A DNA stretch of 19,240 nucleotides from an uncultured Oscillospiraceae bacterium. Its GTDB lineage: Bacteria; Bacillota; Clostridia; Oscillospirales; Oscillospiraceae. The notes beneath the pieces are model-generated. The model ran no database searches, was not told the DNA's origin, and saw only the letters and a program-made list of their open reading frames with translations. Of the stretch, positions 6,428 to 12,044 are shown piece by piece; positions within the stretch are counted from its first letter, which is position 1; each line of letters opens with the position of its first letter. The DNA lies in NCBI GenBank assembly GCA_937915075.1, contig CALDMA010000032.1, positions 1 through 19,240 of the forward strand, read 5' to 3'. The translations under genes were made by a program, and so were the position numbers.

Positions 6428-7183
6428 ATGAAAAAAGAGAAGAATACTTATTGGCGGACAACGCATGAGAAGCGCTTTGCACAGGTATTTCTATCCCTTA
6501 CGCGCAATCAGTGGTCGGCCTGGTGCGACTTTGTGGAGCTCTTCGCGCTCTCTCTGGCAAAGGCCACAGAGAGTGATCCGAAGGTCCGCTTGCGCCATGA
6601 AGCACGTTACGCCGCCATCGCCGAGGGCTATACGGAGCCAGAGCTTGCAAAGATCAAAACGCTTTGCGGCATAACCGTCGAGGCACTCGAAGGGAATCCG
6701 CAGCAGGACTTCCTCGGGGAGCTTTACATGGGGCTTGACTTCGGAAGCTCACGGCACGGTCAGTTTTTTACGCCGTGGGATATATCGTACCTGATGGCCT
6801 GCATAACAATGGGGAAAAGCACGATCCCGGAAAGCGGCTACCTATCCGTTTGCGACCCCGCCTGCGGCGCAGGGGGTATGTTGATCGCTGCGGCAGCCGC
6901 TTATCAAAACGGGGGACCGGCACCAAGAAATTATCAGACGGATATCCTGTTTGCTGCGCAGGACGTGGATCGTGTGGCCGCCATGATGTGTTATATCCAG
7001 CTTTCCCTTTTGGGATGTGCCGGATATGTGATCGTTGGGGACTCGCTGAGAGATCCGCCTTGCGGCAATGCGCTGTTTCCCATCATCGGAGAGCATAACG
7101 AGATCTGGTACACACCTATGTGGAACTCTCCGCTGTGGATCGCGCGGCGCATCAGACATTTGCCAATATGGGACCAATCTTAA
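6428..7183 (+). CDS. N6-adenine DNA methylase-like protein
   Basis: A 251-residue protein of the class I SAM-dependent methyltransferase fold, in the branch related to type I HsdM proteins. Visible features are GQFFTPWDISYLMA (111-124), motif I DPACGAGGMLIAA (143-155), a QDVD acidic turn (178-181) and VGDSLRDP (203-210). The NPPY/F catalytic motif expected soon after GDSL is not present; instead the chain ends ...WYTPMWNSPLWIARR..., as in the short methylase-like proteins of plasmids and integrative elements. It may therefore be an inactive or atypical methylase. ATG 6428 is supported by GGGAGGG about 15 bp upstream and by the cassette promoter. No specificity or endonuclease subunit is adjacent. 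Confidence 0.75.
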   Translation: MKKEKNTYWRTTHEKRFAQVFLSLTRNQWSAWCDFVELFALSLAKATESDPKVRLRHEARYAAIAEGYTEPELAKIKTLCGITVEALEGNPQQDFLGELYMGLDFGSSRHGQFFTPWDISYLMACITMGKSTIPESGYLSVCDPACGAGGMLIAAAAAYQNGGPAPRNYQTDILFAAQDVDRVAAMMCYIQLSLLGCAGYVIVGDSLRDPPCGNALFPIIGEHNEIWYTPMWNSPLWIARRIRHLPIWDQS

Positions 7184-7192
7184 AAACAAGAC

Positions 7193-7247
7193 CGTGAGTA
7201 TTAGAGACTCGTATTCGAAGTCTATTTTCTAATACTCACGATTTCTT
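7193..7247 (+). terminator. Cassette terminator hairpin, copy 1
   Basis: CGTGAGTATTAGA (7193-7205) pairs perfectly with TCTAATACTCACG (7228-7240), followed by ATTTCTTCT. The loop carries TTCGAA and a small GACT/AGTC stem. It closely resembles the hairpin after the next gene (8740-8789). Confidence 0.8.
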
Positions 7248-7324
7248 CTATCGTGCTAAGTAGTCTTATTGACCGCACGCTCAAGGAACTGTGGCAAAAG
7301 CAAAAAATATAACTACAACCACGG

Positions 7325-7388
7325 ATTATACCACACCTCCAATGACGTCTCCCCTGCCCCGTGTTATGCTGAAAGAAAACGTGGGAGG
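7325..7388 (+). promoter_or_regulatory. Cassette promoter block, copy 2
   Basis: -35 ATGACG (7342-7347), 17-bp spacer, -10 TATGCT (7365-7370), then GAAAGAAAACG and RBS GGGAGG (7383-7388). It is homologous to 6348-6411. The 5' UTR would be only about 20 nt. Confidence 0.65.
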
Positions 7389-7396
7389 ATATGCGG

Positions 7397-8716
7397 ATGG
7401 GGACCTTTGCAGATTACATCGGGGAAATGGACGTTCCGGAAAACCGGCGCGCGGAATACGCGCGGCAGATGCTGGGGCTGCTCCATGCGGGCGGCATGAT
7501 GTCGGTGGACGAGGTAGGACTTTTCGGCCACCGCATCCGCCTGCTCTATCCGCCGGAGCTCGATGAGGCTGGCCGCGCGTGGGGCTGCTACAACTACTTC
7601 GAGAACGATTTCTGGGAAAGCTGGGGGCTCAACGCCAACACAGGAACGATTTCCTCCAACAAGCTCGGCGGCGGGGCGTTCTGTACCGCCACCCTTGCGG
7701 GGTATGTACTGACAGCGCTCTACAGCCGGAGCTACGGCGTCATCACCGTGGACGGCTCCTATGTGCGCGAGCGCCGGTTCATCGGCTGGATCAACGGCGT
7801 GCTGGGGACGCAGTTCACCAATGAACGGGCGACCCAGCTGTGGGAGATTGAAAGGCTGCTGCACAAGGACGGCTGCGGCGAGTACAACAAGGACCTGACC
7901 GGCCTGATTCAGGACGTTCCCACCGCGTGCGCCGATCTGGAGCAGGTCGAGTCCTATCTCGCCGCATGCTTTTTCGAGGAATTCTACGCGGATATGTCCG
8001 CGACGGAGGAGAACGTTGAAGTCTATCATAAGGAGGACGCTATCGGGGTCCGCAGCTGCTTCACGCACCTGAAAAGGACGCTGTCGGCGCTGCATGAGAA
8101 TGGCGGGACGCTGGAGGAGGCAAAGAAATACCTTTTTATGCCGATGGACGAGCGCAGTGCCGTGATCGACGAGCAGGGCGGCAGCACGCTGGCGTTCTCC
8201 TACTGCCTTGTTTCACCCGCCCTCGCTGTGGCGATGACCGCGCGGGAGTTCGGCGCGGACTTCTGGACGCTGTGGGACGAGCTCGGAGCGGACATTCCGA
8301 GCGTCGAGCGCTTTCCACCGCCGCAACCCTGTCCGCCGGTGGAACCAGTCTCCACGCAAGAGCTCTTCGGTGTCGTCCCGGATGACATGGCGTATTACTG
8401 GCAGCCAGACGGCAAGGTGCAATTCTCCGATGAGATGACAGCGTGGATGCAGTCGCTCCGCGCGGAGCTGGATGGTATTACTGACACCGTTCCGCCGGAG
8501 AAGTTCTTGCAAATGATGGTGGATGCCATTGCCGGCGCTGGGAACTACGCTTTCCGGGATATGTTCTATGAGTTCATCGCGCGGCAGACGGAGCCGAAGG
8601 TGCAGGCCGCCGTTCTCCTGCTGAATCGGTTGAACGGACGCGACGAGCCGAACGTGCGCCGGTATCTGGCGATCCTGGGAAATCCCGCGCTGCGGGAGAA
8701 AGTGTTTGGTTTCTAA
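7397..8716 (+). CDS. Hypothetical protein of an accessory-gene cassette
   Basis: A 439-residue soluble protein with no domain I recognise. It is acidic and rich in aromatic residues, has no signal peptide or membrane segment, and contains a Pro-rich linker (RFPPPQPCPPVEPVS, around residues 297-311) that separates an N-terminal domain of about 295 residues from a helical C-terminal domain of about 125. The C-terminus (FLQMMVDAIAGAGNYAFRDMFYEFIARQ...) looks all-helical. ATG 7397 is preferred over ATG 7391 because GGGAGG lies 8 bp before 7397 and only 2 bp before 7391. It is a monocistronic unit with the same promoter block and terminator type as the methylase-like gene upstream, so the two may be expressed together or share a source. 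Confidence 0.8.
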   Translation: MGTFADYIGEMDVPENRRAEYARQMLGLLHAGGMMSVDEVGLFGHRIRLLYPPELDEAGRAWGCYNYFENDFWESWGLNANTGTISSNKLGGGAFCTATLAGYVLTALYSRSYGVITVDGSYVRERRFIGWINGVLGTQFTNERATQLWEIERLLHKDGCGEYNKDLTGLIQDVPTACADLEQVESYLAACFFEEFYADMSATEENVEVYHKEDAIGVRSCFTHLKRTLSALHENGGTLEEAKKYLFMPMDERSAVIDEQGGSTLAFSYCLVSPALAVAMTAREFGADFWTLWDELGADIPSVERFPPPQPCPPVEPVSTQELFGVVPDDMAYYWQPDGKVQFSDEMTAWMQSLRAELDGITDTVPPEKFLQMMVDAIAGAGNYAFRDMFYEFIARQTEPKVQAAVLLLNRLNGRDEPNVRRYLAILGNPALREKVFGF

Positions 8717-8739
8717 AAAGACATACATTAAAATAAGAA

Positions 8740-8797
8740 CCGTGGGTATTAGAGAAATGGCTTCGAAAGCAAATCTCTAATACCCACGGATTTATTT
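8740..8797 (+). terminator. Cassette terminator hairpin, copy 2 (bidirectional)
   Basis: A perfect 16-bp stem, CCGTGGGTATTAGAGA (8740-8755) with TCTCTAATACCCACGG (8774-8789), with CTTCGAA in the loop. T-rich DNA follows on the + strand (ATTTATTTC), and on the - strand TTCTTATTTT follows. It therefore serves both the 439-residue gene and the converging RHH gene. Confidence 0.85.
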
Positions 8798-8992
8798 CTG
8801 CTTGTCGCGCTCAATGGCTTCGTTCACCGCGCGGTAAATGAATGCGTTGGTGGACTCTCCCTGCGTCTTAGCGTGCTCTGCGATTCTCTCCTTCTCGCCT
8901 TTTGGAATGCGAATCAAAAAACGGTCAATCTTTTCCTTTTCGTATTTTTTGATTGCACGATTTTCAGCTTCACTTCGAGACACTTTGAACAC
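8792..8992 (-). CDS. Ribbon-helix-helix (Arc/CopG-type) repressor
   Basis: A 66-residue basic protein, MFKVSRSEAENRAIKKYEKEKIDRFLIRIPKGEKERIAEHAKTQGESTNAFIYRAV.... It has a short beta-strand (DRFLIRIP), a helix (GEKERIAEHAKTQ), then GESTNAFIYRAVNEAIERD, the Arc/CopG RHH layout. Such proteins are autorepressors or antitoxins that bind short palindromes as dimers of dimers. ATG 8992 has no clear ribosome binding site. GTG 8983 has AGGA 8 bp before it and may be the true start (63 residues). It lies divergent to the MazF-like/GHKL operon with two identical palindromes between them, which are its probable operators. Confidence 0.8.
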   Translation of the reverse strand: MFKVSRSEAENRAIKKYEKEKIDRFLIRIPKGEKERIAEHAKTQGESTNAFIYRAVNEAIERDKQK

Positions 8993-9024
8993 ATCCTAAC
9001 GCAGTAGATTTACAAACGCCTCGC

Positions 9025-9046
9025 AAATATACGATATCGTATATTT
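9025..9046. promoter_or_regulatory. Operator palindrome 1 (RHH gene side)
   Basis: A perfect 22-bp palindrome with core ATATACGATATCGTATAT at 9027-9044, about 35 bp upstream of the RHH start. The same 18-bp core recurs at 9089-9106. It probably controls the minus-strand RHH gene. Confidence 0.75.
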
Positions 9047-9085
9047 TGCACAGAGTTTTCAGCATAAATTTGTGCAGTATATCAC

Positions 9086-9114
9086 TTGATATACGATATC
9101 GTATATGTTATACT
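9086..9114 (+). promoter_or_regulatory. Sigma-A promoter with operator palindrome 2 in its spacer
   Basis: -35 TTGATA (9086-9091), 17-bp spacer, -10 TATACT (9109-9114). The 18-bp palindrome ATATACGATATCGTATAT (9089-9106) occupies almost the whole spacer. It is nested in CAGTATA (9075-9081)/TATACTG (9109-9115). Binding of the divergent RHH protein would shut this promoter off. Confidence 0.8.
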
Positions 9115-9120
9115 GCCACT

Positions 9121-9362
9121 ATAAAGTAAAACAACGGCAGTGGTAAAGGACGGCAATCCTCTACCACCTGCGCAGGTGGTAACAGCACCTACACAACGGC
9201 TGAAGCCGCACCGTCAGGAAGTAGTATACCCTGTTTTGCCCCATTTGGCAAGATACGGTTACTATAAAAGTTCCTCCGTGTGTACTCAGGCGTCAGACTT
9301 CCGCACCCTCATAGCGGTCTGGAGCAGCGTGTAGGCGAAATGCCTGCACGCTGTTTTGCTTA
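9121..9362 (+). ncRNA. Structured leader RNA or small RNA ending in an intrinsic terminator
   Basis: From the expected start near 9121 the transcript runs about 240 nt before any gene. GCAGTGGTAAAGGA (9137-9150) can pair with TCCTCTACCACCTGC (9157-9171), but TACCACCTGC can instead pair with GCAGGTGGTA (9172-9181), giving two mutually exclusive hairpins. Further hairpins are CGGC-TGAA-GCCG (9197-9208), TTGCC/GGCAA (9236-9251) and CAGA..CCGC/GCGGTCTG (about 9294-9321). The RNA ends with a strong terminator just before the RBS of the next gene. It is either a transcription-attenuation leader for the operon or a discrete sRNA. Confidence 0.6.
9325..9360 (+). terminator. Intrinsic terminator or attenuator upstream of the MazF-like pair
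   Basis: CAGCGTGTAGGC (9325-9336), loop GAAAT, GCCTGCACGCTG (9342-9353): a 12-bp stem with one U-G wobble on the + strand, then TTTTGCTT. It lies only about 14 bp before the AAAGGAGG of the next gene, so some read-through or antitermination is needed to express the operon. Confidence 0.8.
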
Positions 9363-9393
9363 CCGCTCTGAGGAAAGGAGGTAAAGATATACC

Positions 9394-9786
9394 ATGGAAG
9401 AAGAGAAGAAAGCGCCCATCCGAGTGCGCGTTAACCGCAGCCTGGCATTTTTCTGCTGCATGGCTGTTCTGCCGGAAACCTGCGGCTTCGGCGGAACTCG
9501 TCCGACGCTCACCGTCTCGCACAACAACAGCTGCGATGACTATGTGACCGTCGTCCCGCTTGTACTGACCGGACACTATGTACCCGGCGAAGGCTGGCAG
9601 ACCGGCAGCCACGCACTCGTCACCGTAGACGACAAGACCTACATGGCGCTGTGTGACTACCCGGTGGCCATCCACGCAAACTGTCTCGGCCGCGGGCTCG
9701 GCTACGTCTGGCCGGCAAACGAACGCAGCGGCGTCCTGAAAGCCCTTGCCCATCACTTCCTGATCACGAAGGAGAATCTGCTATGA
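9394..9786 (+). CDS. Divergent PemK/MazF-like protein
   Basis: A 130-residue protein. It aligns by eye with its downstream neighbour: GGTRPTLTVS (33-42) matches HDCRPVIVIS, DYVTVVPL (49-56) matches DTVTVIPL, GSHALV (71-76) matches PTHVLI, ALCDYPV (85-91) matches ALCEKVK, and LGRGLGYV matches LIRRIGCV. I therefore read it as a PemK/MazF-fold paralogue. The Arg-Pro of the first loop is kept, but the PLTS catalytic segment is replaced by PLVLTG, so its ribonuclease activity is doubtful. RBS AAAGGAGGT lies about 11 bp upstream. It overlaps the next gene by ATGA. It could be a pseudo-toxin acting as antitoxin or a heterodimer partner; this is inference. Confidence 0.6.
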   Translation: MEEEKKAPIRVRVNRSLAFFCCMAVLPETCGFGGTRPTLTVSHNNSCDDYVTVVPLVLTGHYVPGEGWQTGSHALVTVDDKTYMALCDYPVAIHANCLGRGLGYVWPANERSGVLKALAHHFLITKENLL

Positions 9787-10139
9787 ACACTAAGACCACC
9801 AAGCCGTTCGAGATGTGGACGGCGTGGGACTGCCTCGGCAGGCACGACTGCCGCCCCGTCATCGTCATCTCGCAAGAGGGCGATACGGATACCGTCACCG
9901 TCATCCCCCTCACCTCGGACCGTGAGAGCACGCAGCTCCCGACGCACGTGCTCATCTCGGAACAGGGGCTTGACCACACCAGCCGCGCCCTGTGCGAGAA
10001 AGTGAAGACCATCCGCCGCAAGACGCTCATCCGCCGCATCGGCTGCGTCTACGAACCCTACGACCGTTTCGCCCTCCGTCACGCTTTGGCCGTCCATCTC
10101 GGACTGCAGGCGGAGGAAGGCACCCAGGCGTGGAACTGA
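9783..10139 (+). CDS. PemK/MazF-family toxin-like protein
   Basis: A 118-residue protein of the MazF/PemK mRNA-interferase family. Landmarks are W15 near the N-terminus, the RPVIVIS strand (24-30, conserved Arg), VTVIPLTSD (38-46, conserved Thr/Ser), THVLISEQGLDHTSRALCEKVKTIRRKTLIRRIG (54-87), which is the classical HVLL..GL...S..LCEQIRTIDK.RL.RRIG block. Members cleave mRNA at short sequences in the cytoplasm and are held by a small antitoxin. No MazE-type antitoxin is adjacent. The divergent paralogue in front of it, translationally coupled by a 4-bp overlap, or the divergent RHH protein are candidates. Its N-terminus (FEMWTAWDCLGRHDC) is less typical than classical MazF. Confidence 0.8.
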   Translation: MNTKTTKPFEMWTAWDCLGRHDCRPVIVISQEGDTDTVTVIPLTSDRESTQLPTHVLISEQGLDHTSRALCEKVKTIRRKTLIRRIGCVYEPYDRFALRHALAVHLGLQAEEGTQAWN

Positions 10140-10181
10140 CCGCGCCGAAGACAAACCATATAACATAAGGAGATACTATCC

Positions 10182-11723
10182 ATGAATACGACCAACTACA
10201 TCAAGAATCTCTTCAACAATGATCCCATGATCCCCGAGAACATCTATGAACCCTCCGGCGTCTGCATCGGCGACACGGTGCTCGACAACACCCCCAGCGG
10301 CTTCGCCCTGTTCCAGGCCATTGGCGGACACTACACCTCCCCTGCCCAGGCCATTGAGGAACTGGTGGACAACGCCATTTCCTCCATCAAGGCAAACGGC
10401 GGCAGCGGCGAGGTTATCCTCCGTCTCACGGATGGCGGCGACTACGTCGACATCTCCGTCTACGACAGCGGTACCGGTATCTCGGACCTCGGTGCGGCCC
10501 TGACCATTTCCGGCCGCGGCGGAGCACAGACGCCTTTGAATGAGCATGGCTGCGGCCTCAAGAACGCCCTCTCCTACCTCTGTGAGGAGGTCGAGGTGTG
10601 GCTCCTTGAGAGCCGCACCAAAGAGGATGCGGCGGCAGACCGGTACCGCTGTGTATCCGCGCCCTATGCTGCCATCGACCGGAAGATGCGCGCAAAGGTC
10701 CACCAGGGCAACGGCGCCATCCTGCATGAGACCGGCACCACCATCCGCGTCCGCTGCAGCAAGGAGAAGTTCGAGAGCCTCAAGCCCGCAACGAAGCGCG
10801 CCAAGGCGGACTTCCGTCAGCTGTGCGGCTACCTCGAAGAGGAACTCGCCTACACCTATGCAGCCATCCTCGAAGAGGGCTGCATCACCATCGGCGTCAT
10901 CTGCCGCGAGCAGAACGCTCCCGAGAGCTACCATCAGCTCGAGGCGCTCGAGCCTCTCTGGGAGGAGGACCCGGTGGAGCTGCCGGAGACGGCGGCGGAC
11001 TTCGGCGGCGGTGAGGTCACCGTCCGCTGCTGCTACGGCACCATCGAGGCGGATAAGGAGAATGTCGCCTACTACAAGGGCAACATGGCCTCCTCCGGCC
11101 TTGAGATCCGCATCAACGGCCGCTGCATCGAGCGCGGACTGTACAGCAAGGTGTTCGGCAAGGCGCTGCACCCGAGCTGCAACCGCTTCCTCGCGCAGAT
11201 TGACCTGCGCGGAGAGGACGGCATCGCGTTCCCCGCAACGGAGACGACAAAGAACGCCTTTGTGGAGGGCGACGCGCGCACGCAGGCACTCTTCCGCTGG
11301 ATCCGCGCCAACGTCAGGCAGCCGGAGACCTCACGGGAGTCGCTGGAGAGCCGACTCGTCGGCAAGCTCGCGGAGAAGAAGGCGGCGGAGAGCGATACGC
11401 TCCGCATCGGCCGTGAGGAGGGCACCTACCGCACCATCGGACTGCAGGGAAAGATCGACCTGCTGGTGAGCAAGACCGGCGGGTTGACCATCTACGAAGC
11501 CAAGGCGAAGAACACGAAGGCGGAGGACCTCTATCAGCTGCGGCTCTATGCGGACGGGTGCGCGATGGACGGCATGCCCGCAAAGGAGAGCGTGCTCATC
11601 GGAGCGCGCCATCCGCAGGAGGTATGCCGTCTGGCCGAACAGCTCAACAGCCAGTGCGACCCCACGGGAGAGCCGTATCACTTTATCCTCAAGACCTGGG
11701 CGGAAGAGGGCATCAGCGCATGA
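10182..11723 (+). CDS. GHKL (MutL/MORC-like) ATPase fused to a PD-(D/E)XK nuclease
   Basis: A 513-residue two-part protein. Residues about 40-200 show a GHKL ATPase: N-box EELVDNAIS (59-67), DSGTGISDL (95-103), and glycine box HGCGLKNAL (122-130). A second domain follows, with NGRCIERGLYSKVF and FPATETTKNAF (about 312-360), like the S5 transducer of MutL/MORC proteins. Residues about 395-513 show a PD-(D/E)XK nuclease: GKIDLLV (D426), IYEAKAK (E439, K441) and QLRLY (452-456), a QxxxY motif as in RecB/Cas4 nucleases. GHKL ATPases of the MORC type joined to restriction-endonuclease domains are known in prokaryotic defence contexts; this exact system is not one I can name. The start has AAGGAGA about 10 bp upstream. 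It overlaps the next gene by ATGA. Confidence 0.85.
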   Translation: MNTTNYIKNLFNNDPMIPENIYEPSGVCIGDTVLDNTPSGFALFQAIGGHYTSPAQAIEELVDNAISSIKANGGSGEVILRLTDGGDYVDISVYDSGTGISDLGAALTISGRGGAQTPLNEHGCGLKNALSYLCEEVEVWLLESRTKEDAAADRYRCVSAPYAAIDRKMRAKVHQGNGAILHETGTTIRVRCSKEKFESLKPATKRAKADFRQLCGYLEEELAYTYAAILEEGCITIGVICREQNAPESYHQLEALEPLWEEDPVELPETAADFGGGEVTVRCCYGTIEADKENVAYYKGNMASSGLEIRINGRCIERGLYSKVFGKALHPSCNRFLAQIDLRGEDGIAFPATETTKNAFVEGDARTQALFRWIRANVRQPETSRESLESRLVGKLAEKKAAESDTLRIGREEGTYRTIGLQGKIDLLVSKTGGLTIYEAKAKNTKAEDLYQLRLYADGCAMDGMPAKESVLIGARHPQEVCRLAEQLNSQCDPTGEPYHFILKTWAEEGISA

Positions 11724-11956
11724 CGCGCTATCCGGTGATCGATGTGAAGGCGACGGGGGAGAACATCCTCCGCCGCCGGATCGAGAAGGGCTACACGGTT
11801 TTGGATGTGCAGCGGTATCTGAACCTTGCGTGTCCCCAGTCCGTGTACCACTGGCAGGCAGGACGGACGCTGCCGAACATTGATAACTTTTACGCACTGA
11901 GCGTGCTGCTCGGCACCACCGTCAACGACCTTGTGGTCGAACAAAATTGCTTATAA
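11720..11956 (+). CDS. Small Xre-family HTH regulator
   Basis: A 78-residue protein, MTRYPVIDVKATGENILRRRIEKGYTVLDVQRYLNLACPQSVYHWQAGRTLPNIDNFYALSVLLGTTVNDLVVE.... It has the five-helix Xre/Cro HTH layout, with recognition region SVYHWQAGRTLPNIDNFYALS typical of Xre proteins. The ATG overlaps the stop codon of the GHKL-nuclease gene (ATGA), so the two are translationally coupled and probably act together. A role as transcriptional regulator or antitoxin-like partner is inferred. The same DNA can be read in frame from about 11558, but that would overlap 165 bp of the previous gene and has no RBS. Confidence 0.8.
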   Translation: MTRYPVIDVKATGENILRRRIEKGYTVLDVQRYLNLACPQSVYHWQAGRTLPNIDNFYALSVLLGTTVNDLVVEQNCL

Positions 11957-11983
11957 AACAAATAGGCATTGCTGATCCATATG

Positions 11984-12027
11984 CAAAAATGATAGCAGGG
12001 AGGTTTCGGATGAAACCTCCCTGCTAT
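11984..12027 (-). terminator. Intrinsic terminator of the SH3/membrane protein gene
   Basis: A perfect 16-bp stem, ATAGCAGGGAGGTTTC (11992-12007), loop GGAT, GAAACCTCCCTGCTAT (12012-12027). On the minus strand it is followed by CATTTTTGC, so it ends the 12045-12980 gene. No T-run follows on the + strand, although the stem may still slow transcription coming from the Xre gene. Confidence 0.8.
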
Positions 12028-12044
12028 GTAAGGAATATTCGGTT

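Noticed and set aside
9162..9181. 20-bp palindrome read as a protein operator
   Set aside because: It lies in the transcribed leader and competes with an upstream arm, so an RNA hairpin explains it better.
10176..11171. Minus-strand open frame opposite the GHKL-nuclease gene
   Set aside because: Shadow of codon bias: Ala/Val/Asp/Gly-rich and antisense to a protein with clear ATPase motifs.
11992..12027. Hairpin read as terminator of the Xre gene on the + strand
   Set aside because: No T-run follows on the + strand; the T-run is on the minus-strand side.
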